8,331 bases of DNA, taken from contig WLPB01000036.1 in the NCBI GenBank assembly GCA_009698975.1, positions 1 to 8,331 on the forward strand. Direction: 5' to 3'. Positions 1-5,628 of the stretch are shown here, one piece after another. Numbering within the stretch: the stretch's first letter is position 1; every line of letters starts with the position of its first letter. Made by a program: the position numbers and the translations under genes. The DNA comes from Actinomycetota bacterium. Lineage in GTDB: Bacteria > Actinomycetota > Actinomycetes > Nanopelagicales > Nanopelagicaceae. Under the pieces are notes generated by a model. It searched no databases and was not told the DNA's origin. It saw nothing but the letters and a program-made list of their open reading frames with translations.

Positions 1-1172
1 AGCTTCTCTTGATCTACATTTGATGTGGGGATAAATGAAGAGAACTTCGCCTTGGAAGCCCAATCATTAGAAGTCCAACCAGATAACCCAATTGTCAGCT
101 CAACATCGTCTTTCACAACCGTCCAAAATGAGGGCATACCTGAACCCAAGAAGTGGACCTTGACGCGATCTGTCCCAACCAAAATATCCTTGAGCACTGA
201 TAACCGGCGGCGACCCCAGATGCGTACTAACTCTTCTTTTTCACCTTCATAATTACACCAATCATCTGCAAAGATTTCCCCCCAGGGTTCAATCTCTACT
301 CGTATCGGCTCTGACGGTGTAAGCCTAAATACCAAAGAACGTGGACCGGTCTTCTCTTTCTCGGACTGCAACCTTGCGATAATTTCAGCGAGAGCATCTG
401 AAGACATTTCAAATGTAATTGGTGCAAGCGATAAGACGGACTGAACTTCTACAAGGCCACGGACCCAAGTTTCAGGAAGTGGAATCTTCTCCTCTTCTAC
501 TAGCGCTGCCTCTGTCTTGAAATCAACCGCTTTAAGTCCAATTGATAGTGACATTGGACGATAGCTTCGAACTCTGTCGAACTCTCGCTCTAGAAGGAGA
601 GAAAAATCAATATTGGTTGTTCCCAGTGTTGGTTCTTCTGCACTATCGAGTTGAGAGTGGGGCAAAAAAACTCGGGCATAGATTGACTCATCACCAGAGA
701 AAGCCTCGAAGAAGGTTCCGTCTTTTTGGACGCTCACAATTGGATCGAGGACAAACCATGCATCGCGATCGTTATCCCAGAGCCACTTGAAGTAAGCCTG
801 CTTCTTGGTATGAACGATTGGCGCAAGAGAGCTTAACTGAGCCCTAAGCGAATCTCGTTTTACCTTGAGAACGGAGAATTTATCGTTAAGCGCTGCGAAG
901 TCGGCCATTCGAGTCGGCTCTCGCTCTGCGAGAATTCGAAGATACTCACCTTCTACCCACTTCTGATACTCGGAATGGTCCTTCTCTTCAGGCTTTCGAA
1001 TCTTTACTACTGCTCCCAATGCCAGCATTGCCTGGGCAAAAGACGTTGAAGGTATGACCTTGCCAGATAAATACACTGGATCACGATTCAAATCTGTACC
1101 GATACTCAGAGCAGAGTCATGTGCCTTGACCATGGCTGAGGAACCGACGCGACGGGAATTTCTCTCAAACAT
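1..1172 (-). CDS. Unrecognised large protein, possibly of a SWIM-zinc-finger-associated type; N-terminal 390 residues, C-terminus beyond the left edge
   Basis: The frame is open from ATG at 1172-1170 to the window edge, giving 390 codons without a stop. The ATG overlaps the end of the upstream 940-residue gene by 8 bases (ATGTTTGA), with GGAG and GGGG stretches 6-11 bases upstream, so translational coupling is likely. No signal peptide or membrane segment is visible. Residues 60-125 are charged and helical. Residues 126-175 form an aromatic-rich segment (YFKWLWDNDRDAWFVLDP). Residues 250-370 look like alternating strands and helices and end in LTIGLSGWTSNDW (359-371). From memory, a phrase of this kind occurs in large bacterial proteins that carry a SWIM zinc finger further on. 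This is a weak resemblance, and no Cys/His cluster is visible in the part present. I do not assign a function. That it is a real gene is well supported by the long open frame, the coupling and the protein-like composition. Confidence 0.85.
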   Translation of the reverse strand, partial: MFERNSRRVGSSAMVKAHDSALSIGTDLNRDPVYLSGKVIPSTSFAQAMLALGAVVKIRKPEEKDHSEYQKWVEGEYLRILAEREPTRMADFAALNDKFSVLKVKRDSLRAQLSSLAPIVHTKKQAYFKWLWDNDRDAWFVLDPIVSVQKDGTFFEAFSGDESIYARVFLPHSQLDSAEEPTLGTTNIDFSLLLEREFDRVRSYRPMSLSIGLKAVDFKTEAALVEEEKIPLPETWVRGLVEVQSVLSLAPITFEMSSDALAEIIARLQSEKEKTGPRSLVFRLTPSEPIRVEIEPWGEIFADDWCNYEGEKEELVRIWGRRRLSVLKDILVGTDRVKVHFLGSGMPSFWTVVKDDVELTIGLSGWTSNDWASKAKFSSFIPTSNVDQEK

Positions 1173-3987
1173 TTGAATCCCCGCTCCAGGCGCGCTCGAC
1201 AGTTACTCCATCAATGTCTATACCCGTCAGAGCTATCTGCTTGAGCGCCCAAGTACGATCACTTTCAACTGAACTATGGGCCATTCGTATGAGCGTATCT
1301 TTTTCAACTGCCTCAGCAATATCTTCGATTAGCTCTTCAATGTCAACCTTAACTTCTTCTTTCACTAGTCGTGCTTTGCGACGTGAAAGGAAGACTTGGC
1401 TTGTGAACTCCTTATATTTATCGGTGCTGCTCACTAGTTCCAAATTCTTTGACACGACTCGCCATGTGTCCACATTACGATTTTCAACTAAACCATCTAC
1501 AACGCTTCTTAAAATGGCTGGGCTCTTTACACTAGATAACACATTGAGAGCCATCTTTCTCGCACCTGAATTGTTGCTATCAAGGGCCATTAATAATTTT
1601 GAAGCAAAATCTTTTGATTCTGTCTCTGTCTTCAAGTAATTGAGTGCCGCTTGTTGCGTGACCGGTAAGTTGCTTTCAAGCATCAGTAACCAGTTCACAT
1701 TAAATTTGTTTTCATCCTTTACATATTTCGCAGCTACCTGATTAATCCGGGCATCTGGCGCAACAAGCATTGCTCGGAGCATGCTTGAATTGGCGCAAAT
1801 TTGCGGATCAAGCTTAAGAAAGGTGACAAATAGAGAAATCTGAGAAGCGCTCATCCTTGCGATTGAAGCGGGCGTCACCTGCTTGAGGATCTGCGAAGTT
1901 AAACCTGCAAACTTACTCAATTTATTGATAGTTTGAGGAGGAATTACATCGAGGTTCTTCCAGAAGAAAGCTGGAAAATCTTTCCAATTCATAAGGATTG
2001 CTTCTAGTTCGGCGCTATTCCTACGCCAGAAAGGCTCCTTCTCTTCTGGGCTCAGTGCAGTGAGATATCGCAAGAGAGTCGCGCCATCATTGAGCTGTAC
2101 AGCGGAAGTAACTGCCTTGAGGTACGGAGCTCCAGATGGATCTGACTTATCCAAATGATTCAAAAACATGACAATCTTGTCGGAGGAGATCATTTGTTTG
2201 CCCAGAATCATCCAGACTAAATCAGAACTGCCTGGCTTCGGTGAATCCATGAATGTCGAGAGAATCCGAATAAGTTTTGCACTATCTGCATACGCGAGGT
2301 AAGTGGCGATTGGTTTTGCGAACAACTCCAATAGATCTGCATTTTTCAAATCCAAAATATCTAGTATTCCGTGTTTGTATTTTTCGCTTTCTGCTGCTCC
2401 ATAGAATCCTAAGAAGTTTTGCTCGTCCCAAATCCAAATTCGTACAATATCTTTCCAATCACCAAAAGGTTGTAATTGGGATTGCTTTGCGACTTGCAAA
2501 AAGAGTGTATCCCGCCATGGGATGTCGCTTCCTGAAGAGTTATTTGGAATCGTCGTCCAAGCAATCTGAAGAAATAGAGTTGCAATCTGTAAATCTCGCT
2601 TCGAAAGTTCCGTATTAATGTGATTAGCTGCCCACAAATTAATCAGTGCGGTATAGGACCATCGTGAGGCCTTGATTTCTTTCAAGATAAATTCCAGACG
2701 CGCTGAATCCGACTTCTCAATAGCCTCAACTAACTGAATCGGTGGAATTATGCCGAGAAGTTTGGGATTCTTTTCAATTGCGTCCCACACTTGTGTTTGC
2801 GCATACTGAGATTCAGAGTTGAAGAGGGTCTTGATTAACGGTGTGTTCCACTTGATTTCGAAATCAGGGAACGCCTGAGCGAGAGCTATTGCGAAATGTG
2901 CGACCGCAGAGTTTTTTCCATCCAGCTTGCCTGCGAGCCAGTTCTTATACATCGCGAGCTCGTTCGGAGTGATTGACATTTTAAACAAGGGGGTAATTTC
3001 AAGGTTATGCCTCTCTTTGCGAGAGGCTAGCTGAACCTTGCGAGCTTCACGATCGCGAGTAGCAAGATTTGTGCCTTGGTAGACAATTCGTGTCACCAGC
3101 TGTTGGAATTCCAAGTACCTCTCTTCAGGGTAATCACTTTCCTCGTGTCCCTCTTCTGCACCGCGTAAGGCTTGAATCTTAAATCGGGTTGCAATCACGG
3201 AATCATGATTCATCTCTAGGTGCTCCAGGAAGCGCACGCCTTTTCGCATCATGAATTGAATAGTCTTTAGTTGGGGAAATCTGGATGCACGGAGCTCAGG
3301 GAGTGAGGCAATTGCCTCTACATCCACAACTGAGCCGTATTGCGGGTTCTTGCGAACTCGAGAGGCGAAGCCATCTATGCGCCCGTACCCGTAGCCCATT
3401 CCCGCAGCAATGAGCGAGGCGTAATTGAGCTCCGAATTCTTCGCGAATTCATCAAAGCCATCCGTCAATCGCTTTAGCACGAATTTATAGGGACCGAAGA
3501 ATCCTGCCTTAATTGGAGCGAATGCAAAGAAGTTAAGAATCAGGTTTTGATCATTCTTAGTTGATGGTAGCCATCCATCCCGCAGCTTGAGATCTAGCTC
3601 TCGACCCAAAGTAAACAAGTAATCTGGACTGTATCTCTCTGGATCTACTGCAAAATCAACATCGGCGAAACCGAGTGAGCTTGTTCCTCCCCATGGGATA
3701 TGAGAACCCTCAGGCAATAGTCCGATTGTTAATGAACTCTTTAAATCTGCGCGAATCCCGAGCATGAGTTCATCGCCCTTGGCGCGACTCTCGACCGGAA
3801 GCTCAAACCATTTTTCACGGTCCAGAGTAGCTTTTAGATAATTCACTCCATTTTTTTCGCAATGTACAAAAATGGTTCGATTAACTAGGTAGCCATGGAG
3901 AATTACTTGGCGAATTGAAACTCTTTCAAACTCTTCACTTACTGGAGCGTCGACAGCGCTTGGTGCTTTACGCCCAAACAATGCCAT
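1165..3987 (-). CDS. Unrecognised 940-residue protein with HEAT/ARM-like helical repeats in its C-terminal half
   Basis: The ATG at 3987-3985 has an excellent Shine-Dalgarno, AAAGGAGG, 6 bases upstream, so the start is secure. The stop is TGA at 1167-1165. No signal peptide or transmembrane segment is visible, so the protein is probably cytoplasmic. Residues 1-330 are a mixed region of strands and helices. It contains a glycine/tyrosine-rich GMGYGYGRIDG (196-206) followed by a basic segment, FPQLKTIQFMMRKGVRFLEHL (about 237-257), that could bind nucleic acid; that role is a guess. From about residue 350 to 925 the protein is almost wholly helical, with repeated short amphipathic helix pairs (for example TQQAALNYLK and ARKMALNVLSSVKSPAIL near the C-terminus). 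This is typical of a HEAT/ARM solenoid, usually a scaffold for protein or nucleic-acid binding. No enzyme motif is seen. It is first in a probable operon with the gene at 1-1172, and its leader is the structured element at 4002-4250. Function unknown. Confidence 0.9.
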   Translation of the reverse strand: MALFGRKAPSAVDAPVSEEFERVSIRQVILHGYLVNRTIFVHCEKNGVNYLKATLDREKWFELPVESRAKGDELMLGIRADLKSSLTIGLLPEGSHIPWGGTSSLGFADVDFAVDPERYSPDYLFTLGRELDLKLRDGWLPSTKNDQNLILNFFAFAPIKAGFFGPYKFVLKRLTDGFDEFAKNSELNYASLIAAGMGYGYGRIDGFASRVRKNPQYGSVVDVEAIASLPELRASRFPQLKTIQFMMRKGVRFLEHLEMNHDSVIATRFKIQALRGAEEGHEESDYPEERYLEFQQLVTRIVYQGTNLATRDREARKVQLASRKERHNLEITPLFKMSITPNELAMYKNWLAGKLDGKNSAVAHFAIALAQAFPDFEIKWNTPLIKTLFNSESQYAQTQVWDAIEKNPKLLGIIPPIQLVEAIEKSDSARLEFILKEIKASRWSYTALINLWAANHINTELSKRDLQIATLFLQIAWTTIPNNSSGSDIPWRDTLFLQVAKQSQLQPFGDWKDIVRIWIWDEQNFLGFYGAAESEKYKHGILDILDLKNADLLELFAKPIATYLAYADSAKLIRILSTFMDSPKPGSSDLVWMILGKQMISSDKIVMFLNHLDKSDPSGAPYLKAVTSAVQLNDGATLLRYLTALSPEEKEPFWRRNSAELEAILMNWKDFPAFFWKNLDVIPPQTINKLSKFAGLTSQILKQVTPASIARMSASQISLFVTFLKLDPQICANSSMLRAMLVAPDARINQVAAKYVKDENKFNVNWLLMLESNLPVTQQAALNYLKTETESKDFASKLLMALDSNNSGARKMALNVLSSVKSPAILRSVVDGLVENRNVDTWRVVSKNLELVSSTDKYKEFTSQVFLSRRKARLVKEEVKVDIEELIEDIAEAVEKDTLIRMAHSSVESDRTWALKQIALTGIDIDGVTVERAWSGDSNV

Positions 3988-3993
3988 TTCGCT

Positions 3994-4001
3994 CCTCCTT
4001 T
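3994..4001 (-). promoter_or_regulatory. Ribosome binding site of the 940-residue gene
   Basis: On the minus strand AAAGGAGG lies 6 bases before the ATG at 3987. It is a near-consensus Shine-Dalgarno that fixes the start. It directly follows the T-run at 4009-4002, so a transcript that ends in the T-run would lack it, while a read-through transcript would expose it. Confidence 0.85.
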
Positions 4002-4030
4002 AAAAAAAATAGGCTGCCTGATTGCCTCTA
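4002..4030 (-). terminator. Possible intrinsic terminator or attenuator: 3' arm of the closing helix plus U8 tract
   Basis: On the minus strand the arm TAGAGGCAATCAGGC (4030-4016) can pair perfectly with 4244-4230. AG-CCT-A and then eight T (4009-4002) follow; the CCT extends the helix after a 2x2 mismatch. A helix ending right before a U-run is the layout of intrinsic termination. The partner arm is about 200 bases away, so this is not a classic short hairpin, and it would need the whole element to fold first. No similar T-run exists on the plus-strand side, which supports minus-strand polarity. It could equally be a regulated stop before the downstream gene. Confidence 0.45.
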
Positions 4031-4065
4031 CCTCCTACCTCATGATCGGTATTGATCACTGTAGG

Positions 4066-4155
4066 CATCGCACGTCCCGGTGATTCTCTCGTAGCATCGG
4101 ATTCGCAAGAATCGATACAGCGATAGATATCGAAGAATCACCGGGACGTGCGATG
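4066..4155. repeat. Perfect 22-bp inverted repeat with a 46-base spacer
   Basis: The arms 4066-4087 and 4134-4155 are exact reverse complements (the left arm begins CATCGCACGT and ends CCGGTGATTCT). The spacer 4088-4133 itself folds: GATTC (4100-4104) and GAATC (4109-4113) enclose a GCAA tetraloop on the plus strand, and ATC/GAT pairs extend this stem past a single bulged G. A degenerate third copy of the left arm, CATCG-ATAT-CCGGTGA, lies at 4164-4179. Confidence 0.9.
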
Positions 4156-4179
4156 GTAAGTGCCATCGATATCCGGTGA
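4138..4179. repeat. Local inverted repeat competing with the 22-bp helix
   Basis: TCACCGG (4138-4144) pairs with CCGGTGA (4173-4179), and inside it CGATGG (4151-4156) pairs with CCATCG (4163-4168) around a 6-base loop. The bases 4138-4155 also form most of the right arm of the 22-bp repeat, so the two folds exclude each other. On the minus strand the local hairpin is transcribed first, and the 22-bp partner (4087-4066) appears later. Confidence 0.7.
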
Positions 4180-4201
4180 CGATTGTCTTGCATCATTTCA
4201 A

Positions 4202-4220
4202 CTGCGGCGAAACACCGCAG
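4202..4220. repeat. Short hairpin CTGCGG / CCGCAG
   Basis: Six GC-rich pairs (4202-4207 with 4215-4220) enclose a 7-base loop. It lies just inside the closing helix and forms one arm of the branched fold. On its own, without a following T-run, it is not a terminator. Confidence 0.7.
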
Positions 4221-4257
4221 ATATGTTGCTAGAGGCAATCAGGCTTCCTTAACTTCA

Positions 4258-4287
4258 ACCCTATGTTGCTCACTCGCACGCCGTCAA
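4258..4287 (-). promoter_or_regulatory. Predicted sigma-70-type promoter for the structured RNA and the minus-strand operon
   Basis: On the minus strand TTGACG (4287-4282) is followed after 18 bases by TAGGGT (4263-4258). This matches a strong -35 and the TAnnnT -10 typical of actinobacterial housekeeping sigma factors. The expected start is an A at about 4250 or 4249, the first base of the closing helix. The agreement with the element edge raises confidence above that of an isolated promoter match. Confidence 0.55.
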
Positions 4288-4401
4288 TGCGCTGCGTGGT
4301 CACGGTATGGCCAGAAAATTATGACCGTCCCAATGACCCCTGATCCAGGCCAGGCCGCTCCTGATAGCCCCAATTCCACCTCTTTTTATCGGGTTTCGCG
4401 T
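4288..4401. other. Remainder of the divergent intergenic region
   Basis: This stretch separates the minus-strand promoter from the sbcD start. It holds a weak inverted repeat, ACGGT (4303-4307 region) with ACCGT about 16 bases on, and two CCTGAT copies around a GGCCAGGCC stretch. A 27-codon frame from ATG 4321 to TAA 4404 has no ribosome site and a low-complexity product, so it is not called. No tRNA or terminator is seen. Confidence 0.5.
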
Positions 4402-4413
4402 TAAGTTTCACTC
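4402..4413 (+). promoter_or_regulatory. Possible -10 element giving a leaderless sbcD transcript
   Basis: TAAGTT (4402-4407) fits the TAnnnT consensus and is followed by six bases before GTG at 4414. Transcription would therefore begin at the start codon itself. No Shine-Dalgarno precedes this GTG. No convincing -35 is seen, which is common for actinobacterial leaderless promoters. Confidence 0.45.
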
Positions 4414-5628
4414 GTGAAGATTTTGCATACCTCGGACTGGCACATTGGGCGGCGACTCCATGGCGAATCCCTGGTCGCTTCACATGAGCAATTTTTGACG
4501 TGGCTCCACTCCGAAGTTATCGGTGATGTGAAGCCAGATTTGTTAGTTGTTGCTGGCGATATTTATGACCGCGGGATCCCGCCCACTGAGGCAATTGAGT
4601 TATTCGAAGATACTCTCGCAGAAATCAATAAGCATGGGATTCAAGTTCTCATCACTTCGGGCAATCACGACAGCCGAGTCAGATTGGGAAGTAATACGCG
4701 CTTTATGTCAGGGCTTGGACTTCACTTTCGAACTCGGCTACACGAGGTAGCAAAGCCGGTAATCGTTCCATCGGATGACTTTGACTTGCTTGCCTACGGG
4801 ATTCCATACCTTGAACCCGATATCGATACTGGACCAGATTTAGAAAGACAATGGCAGGTAGAAGCTTCACAGCAGGCAGCCTTAGCTGAAGCAATGAGAA
4901 GAATTAACTTGGATGTAAAGAGCCGAGAGGCGAAGAGCTCTAAACCGCTTCGGGTAGTAGTTGCTACACATGCATTTGTAGAAGGTGCGACCAAGAGCGA
5001 TAGCGAGCGAAATATTAAAGATATTCGCGTCGGTGGTCTAGGCCAGGCGAATGCTTCGGTCTTTGCCGGCGCAGATTATGTTGCGATGGGGCACATTCAT
5101 AGGCCACATGCAAAGAGTGAAATTAAGGGTCCCGGCTCGACTCTGCTTCGCTACAGCGGCTCTCCAATGCCATTCTCTTTCTCAGAGCGTAATGACGAAA
5201 AACAAGTTCTCCAGATTGAGATTACTGCCGACGGAGTAAAGGATTCTGGGATTCAGTCGATTCAAGCACCGAAGATTCGCGGAATGAAGCAAATCGAAGG
5301 AACTATGCAGGAGCTCATGAGCGATCAGCATCCAGCCTCCTCTGATTGGCTCAAAGTAGTCTTGATAGATAAAGAGATTCCGGTCAATGTCTTTGATACC
5401 TTAAAACGCAAGTTTGAACACTTACTCGATCTTGAACCTCGCGTAACTACTGATGGCCAGGTTTCAAAGCACGAGGATGGAACTCTGCTTCAGAATTTAA
5501 CCCCCGAAGAAGTCACAAGAAGATTTGTCACTCGAGTAACACAAGATGTGGTCAGTGATGAAATCGCTGAGGCGATAGATGATTGTTGCGGCGATGTTCG
5601 TCTATCTCTGACACAGGTGAACAAGTGA
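4414..5628 (+). CDS. sbcD: SbcD, nuclease subunit of the SbcCD (Mre11-Rad50) complex
   Basis: SbcD is the Mn-dependent nuclease that, with SbcC, cleaves DNA hairpins and processes blocked or protein-bound double-strand ends. The 404 residues are a normal length. All calcineurin-like phosphoesterase motifs are visible: SDWHIG (D8, H10), GDIYDR (D49), GNHDS (N84, H85, D86), the ATHAF histidine (H186) and GHIHRP (H227, H229). YSGSPMPFSFSE (247-258) is the usual SbcD segment after the metal site, and the remaining C-terminal third should be the capping and SbcC-binding region. Translation starts at GTG 4414, since the product begins MKILHTSDWHIG as family members do. No Shine-Dalgarno precedes it. 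Its stop overlaps the sbcC start by 4 bases, so the two subunits are co-expressed. The gene looks intact. Confidence 0.97.
   Translation: MKILHTSDWHIGRRLHGESLVASHEQFLTWLHSEVIGDVKPDLLVVAGDIYDRGIPPTEAIELFEDTLAEINKHGIQVLITSGNHDSRVRLGSNTRFMSGLGLHFRTRLHEVAKPVIVPSDDFDLLAYGIPYLEPDIDTGPDLERQWQVEASQQAALAEAMRRINLDVKSREAKSSKPLRVVVATHAFVEGATKSDSERNIKDIRVGGLGQANASVFAGADYVAMGHIHRPHAKSEIKGPGSTLLRYSGSPMPFSFSERNDEKQVLQIEITADGVKDSGIQSIQAPKIRGMKQIEGTMQELMSDQHPASSDWLKVVLIDKEIPVNVFDTLKRKFEHLLDLEPRVTTDGQVSKHEDGTLLQNLTPEEVTRRFVTRVTQDVVSDEIAEAIDDCCGDVRLSLTQVNK
5615..5620 (+). promoter_or_regulatory. Ribosome binding site deciding the sbcC start
   Basis: AGGTGA, inside the end of sbcD, lies 4 bases before GTG 5625. 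This supports the GTG of the GTGA overlap over the in-frame TTG at 5583, which would add 14 residues (LRRCSSISDTGEQ and others) before the conserved RIHYLSIQGFGPF start of the ATPase domain. Confidence 0.6.

Larger units (their letters stand above)
4011..4249. repeat. Terminal inverted repeats bounding the intergenic element
   Basis: The left end AGG-CT-GCCTGATTGCCTCTA (4011-4030) and the reverse complement of the right end (4249-4230), AGG-AA-GCCTGATTGCCTCTA, match at 18 of 20 positions, with 15 consecutive matches. Such ends occur in MITE-like elements and also in closing stems of RNAs. No clear target-site duplication is visible. The nearest candidate is TA at 4010-4011 and at 4250-4251, which fits the repeat ends only imperfectly. 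Confidence 0.75.
4002..4250 (-). ncRNA. Predicted structured RNA or 5' leader of about 250 nt, family not recognised
   Basis: Read on the minus strand, the element is closed by a long helix (4249-4230 with 4030-4011: 15 perfect pairs, a 2x2 mismatch and 3 more pairs). Inside it, in order, are: hairpin CTGCGG-7 nt-CCGCAG (4220-4202); a segment able to fold into a local hairpin (4179-4138); a perfect 22-bp helix (4155-4134 with 4087-4066) capped by a smaller hairpin GATTC-4 nt-GAATC (4113-4100); and hairpin TGATC-6 nt-GATCA (4058-4043). A TTGACG-18-TAGGGT promoter would start the RNA at about 4250, at the outer edge of the closing helix, and U8 follows the 3' edge. Promoter, folded body and U-tract coincide with the element boundaries. 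I do not see RNase P, tmRNA, SRP, 6S or common riboswitch signatures. It may be a free RNA, an attenuating leader for the gene at 3987, or a mobile repeat that happens to sit there. The small frames inside it show no sign of coding. Confidence 0.5.

Noticed and set aside
562..592. Tandem TCGAACTCT repeats
   Set aside because: They lie within the coding frame (EREFDRVRS region of the minus-strand protein) and are only two short copies.
4100..4113. tRNA T-arm-like GATTC-GCAA-GAATC
   Set aside because: No acceptor stem, anticodon arm or T-loop consensus surrounds it; it is the cap of the 22-bp helix.
4056..4238. 60-codon minus-strand frame inside the element
   Set aside because: It lies wholly across the inverted repeats, has no ribosome site, and its sequence is explained by the structure.
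4011..4249. Retron-type RNA (outer inverted repeats plus a long inner hairpin)
   Set aside because: The geometry is similar, but no reverse transcriptase is encoded in the window and no clear branching guanosine context is seen.
4011..4249. Integron attC site
   Set aside because: The ends lack the GTTRRRY / RYYYAAC core sites, and the element is longer than usual for attC with no integrase nearby.
4183..4404. 73-codon plus-strand frame ending just before sbcD
   Set aside because: It crosses the element edge and the minus-strand promoter, has no ribosome site and a composition unlike a protein.
5583..5624. Upstream TTG start for sbcC
   Set aside because: The extra 14 residues are the shadow of the sbcD end; GTG 5625 has a ribosome site and begins at the conserved N-terminus.
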